Source: a virus. From it: 32,598 nt of DNA. A program made the position numbers and the translations under genes. The notes beneath the pieces are model-generated. The model was not told the origin of the DNA. It worked only from the letters and a program-made list of their open reading frames with translations, and did no database searches. The stretch is from the IMG/VR virus record IMGVR_UViG_3300031553_000021, positions 1 to 32,598 of that record; one strand, given 5' to 3'. This document shows, piece by piece, positions 12,127 through 19,945 of this stretch; position 1 is the first letter of the stretch, and every line of letters starts with the position of its first letter.

Positions 12127-13695
12127 ATGATCCTAGATCAATTCGGAAGAGAGATTAAGATCGAGAAAAAGCCCGAGACCAGGGAGATTGCGGTCACTAC
12201 TATCCGGGACAGATGGTCCAGCTATCCCAGCCAGGGCCTTACCCCGCAGAGCCTGGCCACGATATTCAAGGAGGCGGATGTCGGCAATGTTTATCGCCAG
12301 GCAGAGCTTTTTGAGGAGATGGAGGAGAAAGACACGCATATCTTTTCCGTGTTTCAGACACGGAAAAACGCGGTGCTGGGCCTGGAGTACGAGATCCTTC
12401 CCTATTCCGAGAGCGCCGAGGATAAAAAGATCCGGGATTTTGTCGCCGATGCCATCTCCTCCATACCAAAATTTGACGATGCCATGCTGGATCTGCTGGA
12501 TGCCATATCCAAAGGGTTCGCCCTTTCGGAGATCAACTGGGATGTGCAGGGAAAGCAGGCCGTGATCAAGGGCCTTACCTGGATCCACCAGAAACGGGCG
12601 CTCTTTTATTCAGATTACGCCAAGGGCCTCTGGGAAAAAGATTTCGAGATGCCCCGGATCATTACGGAGGCCGAGCAGATCAAGGGCGAGGAGATGCCGC
12701 CGTTTAAACTTATCTATCACAGGTACAAGGCGCGGTCCGGGTATGACACCCGCGCAGGGATACTTAGAACCTGCGCCTGGATGTACCTTTTTAAAAATTA
12801 TGCGATCAAAGACTGGGTTGCCTTTGCCGAGGTCTTCGGTATGCCGCTCAGGCTGGGAAAATACGACACCGGGGCCAACAAGGATGATAAAGATGCCCTT
12901 GTTTCCGCCATACGGAGCCTGGGGAGCGATGCAGCCGGGATCATCTCGAAAAGCACCGAGATCGAATTCATTGAGACGGTCAAATCAGCCGCAAAGGACA
13001 ACATATATAACACGTTAGCGGACTTTTGCAACAAAGAGATGTCCAAGGCCGGTCTGGGGCAGACGGCAACCACAGAGGGAACGCCCGGCAAGCTGGGCAA
13101 TGAAAAGGCGCAGGATCTGGTCAGGCACGACCTGATCAAGGCGGACAATGAATCGCTGGCCACGACCTACCGGGGTCAATTATTCCGTCCCCTGGTGGGC
13201 TATAACGTTGGATGGGATAAGCCCCTGCCCTGGTTCAAATTTCATTTCGAGGCGCCGGAGGATTTAAAGATGCTCTCAGAGGTATATAAAAACCTTCACG
13301 GGATCAACCAGCCCATTTCAGCGGAGCACGTATCCGAGCGATTCAAAATACCAATGCCGAAAAAAGGCGAGACGGCCCTGGAAAAATCCTCCGGGCCATT
13401 CGCGATGAAAAGGACTATTGCAAAAACGGACAGCCCGCCCGAGGCGGGTAATTTTACGCCTGAACAGGAGAAGATAGAGGGATTGATCGGGGAGAGCGTG
13501 GATCTTGCAGCCCGAGCGATGTCTGGCCTCCAGGAGCCGGTAAAAGCATTAATCACAGAGGCCACATCCCTCGAGGAAATCAGGGATGGCCTGTATTCGC
13601 TCTATGGGGCGATGGACCAGAAAGACCTGGAAGAATTAATTGCGCGGGCCATGTATGTGGCGGAGCTTTACGGGCGGAGCACGGCGAAGAGATAA
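12127..13695 (+). CDS. Portal protein, DUF935 (Mu gp29-like)
   Basis: The 522-residue portal forms the dodecameric ring at the capsid vertex through which DNA passes. The start MILDQFGREI is the classic opening of DUF935 portals, and segments such as IFKEADVGNVYRQAELFEEM and FSVFQTRKNAVLGLEYEIL fit the family along its length. A short palindromic insert codes for SPPEAG near residue 440. GAGAG lies just before the ATG. It is followed by a repeat rather than directly by the F-like gene as in Mu. Confidence 0.92.
   Translation: MILDQFGREIKIEKKPETREIAVTTIRDRWSSYPSQGLTPQSLATIFKEADVGNVYRQAELFEEMEEKDTHIFSVFQTRKNAVLGLEYEILPYSESAEDKKIRDFVADAISSIPKFDDAMLDLLDAISKGFALSEINWDVQGKQAVIKGLTWIHQKRALFYSDYAKGLWEKDFEMPRIITEAEQIKGEEMPPFKLIYHRYKARSGYDTRAGILRTCAWMYLFKNYAIKDWVAFAEVFGMPLRLGKYDTGANKDDKDALVSAIRSLGSDAAGIISKSTEIEFIETVKSAAKDNIYNTLADFCNKEMSKAGLGQTATTEGTPGKLGNEKAQDLVRHDLIKADNESLATTYRGQLFRPLVGYNVGWDKPLPWFKFHFEAPEDLKMLSEVYKNLHGINQPISAEHVSERFKIPMPKKGETALEKSSGPFAMKRTIAKTDSPPEAGNFTPEQEKIEGLIGESVDLAARAMSGLQEPVKALITEATSLEEIRDGLYSLYGAMDQKDLEELIARAMYVAELYGRSTAKR
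13434..13448. repeat. CCCGCC-CGA-GGCGGG palindrome inside the portal gene
   Basis: A perfect 6-bp inverted repeat read in frame as part of SPPEAG. It resembles palindromic elements elsewhere in the window (4671 and 30908). It falls in a weakly conserved linker of the portal. Confidence 0.5.
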
Positions 13696-13698
13696 TGC

Positions 13699-13845
13699 CT
13701 TTCGACTTTGCCATTCGGCCTCGAACTCATGGCCGAGAGGCTCAAGGCCATGAGCGTGTCGAATGGCAAAATTATCAATTTAAAATTATCAATTCAAAAT
13801 TAACAATTTAAAATTGAGAGCTGCTAATTGACAATTGAGAATTTA
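13699..13845. repeat. TCGAATGGC palindrome plus CAATTTAAAATT repeats
   Basis: The first part (to about 13770) has GCCATTCG inverted as CGAATGGC, with CATGGCC and GGCCATGAG between. It is related to the element at 4606-4644. The second part is a run of AATTATCAATTTAAAATT-like units that reaches over the start codon of the next gene at 13828. Confidence 0.75.
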
Positions 13846-14553
13846 CAGCCACTGCCGTTTGAGGAGGCCATCGAGGCCTTTAAGGGCTTATTGCCTATGA
13901 CGGCGGATGAGTTTTACGCCCTCACAAAGGAGGCGCAGGCAGCGGCCTTTACCGTGGCGGGTGTTGCCCGGATGGATGTTTTAGTTGATTTGCATAAGGC
14001 AATCGAGAAGGCGATATCCGGGGGTGAAACCCTGGCGGATTTCCGAAATAGATTTGATGACATCATGGAGACACGGGGCTGGGCAGCCCCGGCGGATATG
14101 ACGCCGTGGCGATTAGAGACGATCTTTCGCACAAATGTGCAAACATCATATTTAACCGGGCGCTATAAACAGATGGCAGAGCAGAAAGATGCATTTCCCT
14201 TCTGGGAATATGACGCGGTCAATGATTCCAGGACACGGCCGAGCCATGCAGCCCTGGACGGCAAGATATTTCCGGCGGATGATCCCTTCTGGGATACCTG
14301 GTATCCGCCCAATGGCTACAATTGCCGGTGCGGCGTGAACCCGGTGAGCAAACATGAAGCGGATAATGAGACGATAGAAACTCAGGATCCCACTAATTCC
14401 TTGATCGAGCCTATCGATCCGATCACAGGCGAGAAGATGCCGGCAAGGCAACTGATACCCGATCCAGGCTGGGATCATAATCCGGCCAAGGAAAGATGGC
14501 AGCCGGATCTGAGTAAGTATCCGGAAGAATTGCGGGAACAATTTGAGGCGTAA
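13828..14553 (+). CDS. Head morphogenesis protein (Mu F-like, SPP1 gp7-like)
   Basis: A protein of 241 residues needed for capsid assembly and DNA ejection. The core SRTRPSHAALDGKIFPADD then PPNGYNCRCGV near residues 135-170 is diagnostic of the phage Mu protein F / SPP1 gp7 family. It is shorter than Mu F (over 400 residues), as in many relatives. The start is TTG at 13828 inside an AATT repeat: MTIENLQP may therefore be repeat-derived. The ribosome site is weak, so the true start is uncertain. Confidence 0.87.
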   Translation: MTIENLQPLPFEEAIEAFKGLLPMTADEFYALTKEAQAAAFTVAGVARMDVLVDLHKAIEKAISGGETLADFRNRFDDIMETRGWAAPADMTPWRLETIFRTNVQTSYLTGRYKQMAEQKDAFPFWEYDAVNDSRTRPSHAALDGKIFPADDPFWDTWYPPNGYNCRCGVNPVSKHEADNETIETQDPTNSLIEPIDPITGEKMPARQLIPDPGWDHNPAKERWQPDLSKYPEELREQFEA

Positions 14554-14634
14554 AGGTTCAAGGTTCAAGGTTCAGAGGTTCAAAGGTTAACCCTGAACGG
14601 TGAACGGTGAACCTGGAACCCCGACTAAAAGGAG
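14554..14634. repeat. GGTTCA/TGAAC palindromic repeat
   Basis: GGTTCAAGGTTCA-type units are followed by CCTGAACGGTGAAC-type units, ending CGACTAAAAGGAGGCA, which provides the ribosome site for the next gene. Confidence 0.8.
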
Positions 14635-14638
14635 GCAC

Positions 14639-15718
14639 ATGAAAGCATATCTCATTTTAAAGCAGATCGAAGGAGCGCCGGGTGAATTCCAGGCGCTGCC
14701 CTTTGGCAAGGTGGAGATCGAAGGCGAAGAGGATGCCTTTGTGGATGAGGAGGCAATGGATGCCATCATAGCCGAGTTTGAGCGCAGGGGAAACGATATA
14801 GTGATCGACTATGAACATCAAACCCTCACAGGAGAAGAGGCCCCTGCCGCGGGTTGGCTGCGTAAGTTTGTGAAAAAAGGCCAGGAAGGGCTCTGGGCCG
14901 TAGTGGAATGGACGGAAAAGGCAAAAGACTATCTCACAAAAAAGGAATATCGATACTTTTCGCCGGTCTTTTGGGTAAGAGAATCAGACCGGAAAGTCGT
15001 TTCGATCGAGAATATAGCGCTTACGAATTTCCCGAAGATCAACAATCTGCACCCAATTATGGCGAAGATAAATAGCGACCTGTCGAGAGCCTCTAGGTCG
15101 AACGATTTTAATAACCTAAATAATCCGGCTCATGAAGAGCGGGAGCAAAAGGAGGGAATGATGTTAGAAAAACTTAAAAAGTTATTTAAGTTGGCAGCGG
15201 ATGCCGACGAGGCAAAGGTGGTTGGGGCCGTGGAAGCGGTCGTGGCCAAAAACACAGAGCTTGAGAAGGCTAAGAAAGGCAGCGCCGAAGTGGTTGCCTG
15301 CAAAGAGGTTCTGGAGGCGCTCACACTGAAAGAAGACGCTACAAAAGAGGCTGTGATCACGGCAATCGGTGGCCTGAAATCGACCGATACCGCAGCGCAG
15401 GTACTCAGCCAGCAGGTGGCAACGCTCACCAAGGAAATCGCCAAAATGAAGCAGGACGACCTGGTAGAAGTGGCGCTCCTGGAAGGCAAAACTTCCCCGG
15501 ATGAGCTGGACAAATGGGCGCGTGATCTGGCCCTGAAAAGCCCGGAGCAGTTCAAGTTGATCGTGCTCTCGCGGCCCAAAGGCAGCGTCGTTCCCGTGAG
15601 CGACATACCACCCGGACCAGGACCACAAGGCGAGGTTCTCAACGACGACGTCCTCAATGTGGCTAAGCTCATGAATGTGAGCAAAGAGGATCTCAAGAAA
15701 TATGGGGGACTTCAATAA
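14639..15718 (+). CDS. Prohead protease and scaffold (Mu I/Z-like)
   Basis: A protein of 359 residues. Residues 1-140 form the I-like serine protease (IVIDYEHQT, GWLRKFVKKG, YRYFSPVFW and LTNFPKINN), in which H57 and the serine of the FSP motif are candidates for the active site. It processes the capsid during maturation. Residues 175-359 are helical scaffold (MLEKLKKLFKLAADADEAKV onward). A linker at about 145-172 is poorly conserved. AAAGGAGG precedes the ATG at 14639. A second AAAGGAGGG lies inside, directly before two Met codons. Confidence 0.88.
   Translation: MKAYLILKQIEGAPGEFQALPFGKVEIEGEEDAFVDEEAMDAIIAEFERRGNDIVIDYEHQTLTGEEAPAAGWLRKFVKKGQEGLWAVVEWTEKAKDYLTKKEYRYFSPVFWVRESDRKVVSIENIALTNFPKINNLHPIMAKINSDLSRASRSNDFNNLNNPAHEEREQKEGMMLEKLKKLFKLAADADEAKVVGAVEAVVAKNTELEKAKKGSAEVVACKEVLEALTLKEDATKEAVITAIGGLKSTDTAAQVLSQQVATLTKEIAKMKQDDLVEVALLEGKTSPDELDKWARDLALKSPEQFKLIVLSRPKGSVVPVSDIPPGPGPQGEVLNDDVLNVAKLMNVSKEDLKKYGGLQ
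15146..15163 (+). promoter_or_regulatory. Internal ribosome site for a separate scaffold
   Basis: AAAAGGAGGGAATGATG lies in frame in the protease gene. The two ATGs (15158 and 15161) would start a scaffold of about 185 residues, MLEKLKKLFKL onward. Mu makes its scaffold Z in this way from within I. The Shine-Dalgarno is as good as that of the gene's own start. Confidence 0.7.
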
Positions 15719-15720
15719 CA

Positions 15721-15795
15721 TCGCCACAAAGACACCAAGACACCAAGAAGAGAATAATAAATAAAAAACTTCGTGCCTTTGTGACTTAGTGGCAA
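15721..15795. repeat. GCCACAAAG/GTGGC palindromic repeat
   Basis: GCCACAAAGACACCAAGACA at the left, and CTTTGTGACTTAGTGGC at the right, are inverted around an AT-rich centre. AAAGGAG follows directly for the next gene. Confidence 0.8.
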
Positions 15796-15811
15796 AAAAA
15801 GGAGATTTAAA

Positions 15812-16855
15812 ATGACAGCATTAACGGAAGACAAAAAAATGCAGTACACCGAAGGGGTGGAACTGCCCTATGAAATATACCAGGCTATCGAGATTTTCGC
15901 AGGCAGCTTCGTCTGTGTGCGGGCCGATGGGTATGCCACGCCCGGCAATGACGCCTCCGGGCTCATCTTTCAGGGCGTGGCCGTCGAGTATGTGGATAAC
16001 TCCGATGGCAGCAGCGGCGATAAGACCGTGGTCCTGCGAAGGCGCGGTCTGTTCAAGGCGATTCTGGGTACGGCCATCACCATCGCGAACGTGGGAGACA
16101 GCGTCTACCTGGTGGACGATCAGACCGTGGATGTGGTGGGCGAAACAACGCATGACATTTTTGCCGGCATTATTGCGGGATATATCGATACCACCCACGC
16201 GTGGATTGACATCGAGCCGGCCATACGCCAGTCCGATGCGGCGGCCCATATCGCAGACGGCACCGCGGCGCATGCGGCATCCGCCATCAGCATCGCGGAT
16301 GCGGGCACGTTCACAAGCGAGACCGAGGTGGAAGCGGCCCTGCAGGAGATCTACCAGCACCTGATCAGCATACAGAAATTCATACCGATCCCCCTGACAT
16401 CCTGGATGCTCAGCGACGGAACAAACACGGTTACTTTCGGAGGGCCTGCAACCGATCCGATCCTGGATATGGTCAACGGCGATACGGACAGCGCACTCAG
16501 GTGGGCATGGGTGGCTACCAGCGTGGTGGCGATTATCGTTCAAGTGCCGCTGCCACCGGATGTAGACGTCACGAAAGACCTGGTTCTGCACCTGCTCACC
16601 AAGAAGGATGCAGATGCCAATACAGTGACCCTGGCATCGGATGTCTACTTTATGGACGGGGACACCAAGGTGGAAGACGTCACGGCTACGATTGCTCAAG
16701 CATTCGGAGAGACCATAATCACGATTGCGGCCGCGGATATCCCGGCAGGGGCACAGACGGTTACCATCGAGCTGACCCCGAGCGCGCATGCGGGTGATGC
16801 GCTCTATGTGCAGGGGTCCTGGCTTGAGTATGCGTCCAAGCTCCTGGCATCGTAA
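15812..16855 (+). CDS. Capsid decoration-like protein (DUF2190-like N-terminus)
   Basis: A protein of 347 residues. The N-terminal 140 (GSFVCVRADGYATPG, LIFQGVAVEYVDNSDG and GDSVYLVDDQTV) match the small beta-barrel of DUF2190 capsid cement proteins, which stabilise the head from outside. A helical linker with ALQEIYQHLISIQKF (about residue 180) leads to a second beta-rich domain of about 150 residues, perhaps a jelly roll, exposed on the capsid. AAAGGAG precedes the ATG. It sits between scaffold and major capsid genes, as cement genes do. The C-terminal domain is not recognised. Confidence 0.7.
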   Translation: MTALTEDKKMQYTEGVELPYEIYQAIEIFAGSFVCVRADGYATPGNDASGLIFQGVAVEYVDNSDGSSGDKTVVLRRRGLFKAILGTAITIANVGDSVYLVDDQTVDVVGETTHDIFAGIIAGYIDTTHAWIDIEPAIRQSDAAAHIADGTAAHAASAISIADAGTFTSETEVEAALQEIYQHLISIQKFIPIPLTSWMLSDGTNTVTFGGPATDPILDMVNGDTDSALRWAWVATSVVAIIVQVPLPPDVDVTKDLVLHLLTKKDADANTVTLASDVYFMDGDTKVEDVTATIAQAFGETIITIAAADIPAGAQTVTIELTPSAHAGDALYVQGSWLEYASKLLAS

Positions 16856-16856
16856 A

Positions 16857-16963
16857 TTAATGCCACAAAGGCACAAAGGCACAAAGTTTAATATATAATT
16901 TTATCTTCTTAGTGTTTTAGTCTACCTGCGCCGTTGGCGCGGCAGGCAGGTGTCTTAGTGGCG
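16857..16963. repeat. GCCACAAAG/GTGGC repeat with nested GC hairpin
   Basis: Same family as 15721. Near the right end a CCTGCGCC-GTT-GGCGC element with GGCAGGCAGG is inserted between GTCTAC and TGTCTTAGTGGC, showing one repeat nested in another. Confidence 0.8.
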
Positions 16964-16984
16964 AATAAAAAAGGAGGTTTTATC

Positions 16985-17890
16985 ATGTTAGTAAACAAAG
17001 CATCACTCACAGCGGTTTTCATCACGTTGATGACTACCTTCAACAAGGCATTCGATGCGGCCCCGGCTATATGGCAGCAGACCACTATGCTGGTGCCCAG
17101 CGGATCGAGCCAGAATGATTACACCTGGCTTTCCCGCTTCCCGAAGATGCGCCAATGGCTGGGCGATAAGGTCGTCAAGGCCCTGGAGGCATTTCAATAC
17201 ACGGTGGTCAACAACGACTGGGAGGCAACCGTAGAGGTGGACCGCAACGATATCGAGGACGATAATCTGGGTATCTATGCGCCACAGGCCCAGGAGGCAG
17301 GGTTCAGCGCCAAGCAATTACCGGATGAGCTCGATGCGGATCTCAAAAACAATGCCTTTACCAATGTGTGCTATGACGGCCAGTTTTTCTATGACGATGA
17401 TCACGATGTGGCCGGCTCGAGCGTGAGCAACCTGGGCACCGCGGCTCTTTCAGCAGCCACTACTGCCCTGGCAGCCGCGAGTTACGGCGCCGCCCGATTA
17501 GCGATTATGAGCTTCACGGACGACGATAGCAGACCTCTCGGCCTGATCCCTGATCTGCTCGAGGTTGGGCCTGCGTTGGAGACCACGGCAAAGCTGCTAC
17601 TCGAGAGCGACAAACTCACCGACGAGAGCCCGAACCCATACAAAGGCACTGCAAAACTGCTTCTCAATCCACGATTGACCAGCACAACCCAGTGGATGCT
17701 CCACGTGACCAATAGGCCGTTAAAGCCCTTTGTGTACCAGGAACGGAAAAAGCCGGTTTTCGTGCAACAGACCAGCGAGGAATCCGATAACGTTTTCATG
17801 CGGAAAAAGTTCCGTTTCGGCACAGAGGCACGGGCAGCCGGGGGTTATGGATTGTGGCAGATGAGCTACGGAAATAAGGGTGAAGCGTAA
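16985..17890 (+). CDS. Major capsid protein (Mu gpT-like)
   Basis: A protein of 301 residues that builds the icosahedral head. The opening MLVNKASLTAVFITLMTTFN and the stretch WLSRFPKMRQWLGDKVVKAL and VEVDRNDIEDDNLGIYAP are hallmarks of the T family of HK97-fold capsids. RAAGGYGLWQMSYGNKG closes it. GGAGG lies just before the ATG at 16985. Codons further upstream belong to the repeat. It has the expected length for the family. Confidence 0.93.
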   Translation: MLVNKASLTAVFITLMTTFNKAFDAAPAIWQQTTMLVPSGSSQNDYTWLSRFPKMRQWLGDKVVKALEAFQYTVVNNDWEATVEVDRNDIEDDNLGIYAPQAQEAGFSAKQLPDELDADLKNNAFTNVCYDGQFFYDDDHDVAGSSVSNLGTAALSAATTALAAASYGAARLAIMSFTDDDSRPLGLIPDLLEVGPALETTAKLLLESDKLTDESPNPYKGTAKLLLNPRLTSTTQWMLHVTNRPLKPFVYQERKKPVFVQQTSEESDNVFMRKKFRFGTEARAAGGYGLWQMSYGNKGEA

Positions 17891-17891
17891 T

Positions 17892-17973
17892 TAATCTGGA
17901 CGCAGATTTACACAGATAACGCAGATAATTTTTTTTAAAATCCTGAAAATCATGAAAATCTGCGTCCTATAGG
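17892..17973. repeat. ACGCAGAT-type palindromic repeat
   Basis: GGACGCAGATTTACACAGAT at the left is inverted as AAATCTGCGTCC at the right. TAGGAGGG follows for the next gene. It belongs to the family of 8098-8161. Confidence 0.85.
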
Positions 17974-17984
17974 AGGGTTTTATC

Positions 17985-18347
17985 ATGATCCGAATACGGA
18001 GTAAACGGCATAATTTTCGCCGGTGTGGTGTGCCACATCCAAAGCAGCCGGTTGAATATTCCGATGATCGATTTTCAAAAAAAGAGCTTGAGATCCTGCA
18101 GGCAGAATCTATGCTCATTGTGGAATTGATTTCCGATGAGGTAGAGCCAGAGCCAGAACCGGAGCCCATAATTATCAGATATGATCCCGATGAAGACGAT
18201 ATTATGATTGCGGCGAAATATGCCATTGCAGCGGGCAAAGTAACCAAAGATGGCAAGCCACTTGTAGACGCGATGGAGGCAAAGCTCGGCAGGGATATCA
18301 ACGCGGCTGAGCGGGATGAGGCCTGGGAGAAGATAAGCAGGCAGTAG
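17985..18347 (+). CDS. HI1506/Mu gp35-like protein
   Basis: A protein of 120 residues. The N-terminus IRSKRHNFRRCGVPHPKQPV and FSKKELEILQAESMLIVE is that of the HI1506 family, the gene following the major capsid in FluMu and relatives. An acidic linker EPEPEPEP (about residues 58-66) leads to a small helical domain. The family is thought to act in head completion, but its role is not established. AGGAGGG precedes the ATG. Confidence 0.82.
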   Translation: MIRIRSKRHNFRRCGVPHPKQPVEYSDDRFSKKELEILQAESMLIVELISDEVEPEPEPEPIIIRYDPDEDDIMIAAKYAIAAGKVTKDGKPLVDAMEAKLGRDINAAERDEAWEKISRQ

Positions 18348-18394
18348 ACGACAAAAAGTAGGACAGGCGTCCCGCCTGTCATAAAGGAGCGTGT

Positions 18395-18820
18395 ATGTCT
18401 TATTCCACTGAAGCCGATATCCTGGAGCAGTTGGATGAGGATATCCTTATCCAGCTTACCGATGATGCGGATGCAGGGACAGTCGATGATGACGCGGTAA
18501 CCCGGGCCATTGCGGATGCGGACTCTGAGATCGATGCATATTGTGGCAAGCGATATAGCGTCCCATTCAGCACTGTGCCGCCCAGGGTTAGAAAATTGTC
18601 CGTGGATATTGCCATCTATGATCTCTATGCACGCAGAAAAGGGGCGCCGGAAGACCGGAAGACACGGTATGAGAATGCGATACGATTCCTCAAGGACGTG
18701 GCCAAAGGCGTGGCTACCCTGGGCGAAGATGACCCGGACGGAAGCCCTGCCGAGGCCAATACGCCTGATATCGATCAATCGGACCGGATCTTTACCAGGG
18801 ATAAGATGAAAGGGTTTTAG
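18395..18820 (+). CDS. Head-tail connector, DUF1320 (Mu gp36-like)
   Basis: A protein of 141 residues. YSTEADILEQLDEDILIQLT, ITDADSEIDAYCGKRYSVPF-like (ADADSEIDAYCGKRYSVPF) and LSVDIAIYDLYARR are the signature of DUF1320, the adaptor that binds below the portal. Length agrees with the family. AAAGGAG is upstream of the ATG. It overlaps nothing and stands after a short GC-rich gap (GGACAGGCGTCCCGCCTGTC). Confidence 0.88.
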   Translation: MSYSTEADILEQLDEDILIQLTDDADAGTVDDDAVTRAIADADSEIDAYCGKRYSVPFSTVPPRVRKLSVDIAIYDLYARRKGAPEDRKTRYENAIRFLKDVAKGVATLGEDDPDGSPAEANTPDIDQSDRIFTRDKMKGF

Positions 18821-18824
18821 CTGC

Positions 18825-18959
18825 ATGAATGGAAAAGTGGCGAAAAAGATCAGGAAAGTCGCCAACAAAAGATATATGGCGATGATACGGGCGATCGGGA
18901 AACTGCCCTTCAGAAGGCGGCTCTGGTTTGCCTGGCGGATCGTGCGAGGATTGAAATGA
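18825..18959 (+). CDS. 44-residue very basic protein
   Basis: MNGKVAKKIRKVANKRYMAM followed by KLPFRRRLWFAWRIVRGLK. It is rich in Arg/Lys, with a Trp-containing amphipathic end. It starts four bases after the gp36 stop and overlaps the next start (ATGA). Tiny basic frames with this RRRLWFAWRI ending are known to me from other Mu-like phages between gp36 and G-type genes. Function is unknown. Confidence 0.6.
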   Translation: MNGKVAKKIRKVANKRYMAMIRAIGKLPFRRRLWFAWRIVRGLK

Positions 18960-19459
18960 TTACCCTCAAAATCAGCATCAAGGATATTGAAATGAAGACT
19001 GCGCTCAAGGGTCTGTCCACACGGCTCAGCCAACCCAGGAAGGCGCTGAGCGAATGCGGGCTTGTCCTATTGAGGTCGATTGCCAAAACATTCAAGGCAG
19101 GCGGCAGGCCGGTACGATGGAAGCCCAGCAAGCGGGCGTTATCTGGCGGGAAAACCCTGATCGACACGGCCCGGCTTTTGCGCTCGATCACCACGAAAGT
19201 GTCGGGCAAAACACTGGCGGTCGGGACCAACGTCAAATATGCTGCCATGCATCAGCTCGGCGGAAAGGTCGCGGGAAGGACTATTTTTCCAAAGCGCGCA
19301 AAGGCCCTGCGCTGGATCGACAGGGGCGGAAATGTGCGATTTGCAAAGAAGGTCACGATTCCGGCTTTTGATATGCCAGCCCGGCCATTTCTGGTAATTC
19401 AGGATGAGGATTGGCGGGTGTTCGGGAAGATATTCGGAGAATATCTTACCAGTAGCTAA
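18956..19459 (+). CDS. Virion morphogenesis / tail completion protein (Mu gpG-like)
   Basis: A protein of 167 residues. YAAMHQLGGKV near residue 97 and the end MPARPFLVIQDEDW are conserved in the phage virion morphogenesis family (Mu gpG; HK97 gp10-like fold), which completes the head-tail joint. The N-terminal helix pair (LKGLSTRLSQPRKALSECGL) fits. It overlaps the preceding small gene. Confidence 0.82.
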   Translation: MITLKISIKDIEMKTALKGLSTRLSQPRKALSECGLVLLRSIAKTFKAGGRPVRWKPSKRALSGGKTLIDTARLLRSITTKVSGKTLAVGTNVKYAAMHQLGGKVAGRTIFPKRAKALRWIDRGGNVRFAKKVTIPAFDMPARPFLVIQDEDWRVFGKIFGEYLTSS

Positions 19460-19501
19460 TAGCCATTTGCTTATGGCTGCAAGTATTCGCGGAGCCAATC
19501 T

Positions 19502-19936
19502 ATGAAAGCCTTATTAACAGCCATTAAAACACAGCTTAAGACGGATTTAACGTACGTCCGTGACAGCGATATATATGTCACCGAAGATGAGCGCATGATC
19601 CCGGAGGCGGTCAAGTTCCCGGCGGTGGGCATCAAAGATGGCGCGATCAGCTATAAACAGGCCACCAAATCGCAGGAAGACCAGGAGCTGCAGGTGAAGA
19701 TCATCACGTACCAGGAATTAAGAAAACCCGAGGCATCCATTATGGGGGATACGGCAACCAGTAAAAAAGGCGTATTGGATATTATCGATGGCGTGATTAC
19801 AGCCCTGAAAAATAATTTGCTCTCCGGGATAGTGGATAGCGCCTTTCCCATTGCGGAGTCAGAGAGTGAGCTCCTTGCGGATGAGGAAACCGCCATCGTA
19901 ATGAAGAGCGTAACCATGCAATATTTTAGATATTAG
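19502..19936 (+). CDS. Tail terminator-like protein (Mu gp37/DUF1834-like)
   Basis: A protein of 144 residues. The opening MKALLTAIKTQLKTDLTYVR and the alternating beta pattern in the middle (ELQVKIITYQE) fit the DUF1834 / tail terminator fold that caps the tail tube at the head side. The position before the tail tube gene supports this. GGAG is seven bases before the ATG. A small AGCCAT/ATGGCT hairpin is in the gap upstream. Confidence 0.65.
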   Translation: MKALLTAIKTQLKTDLTYVRDSDIYVTEDERMIPEAVKFPAVGIKDGAISYKQATKSQEDQELQVKIITYQELRKPEASIMGDTATSKKGVLDIIDGVITALKNNLLSGIVDSAFPIAESESELLADEETAIVMKSVTMQYFRY

Positions 19937-19945
19937 GAGGCAATC

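Noticed and set aside
13770-13845. CRISPR or satellite array from AATT repeats
   Set aside because: Units are short, irregular and without spacers. They fit the intergenic palindrome families of this window.
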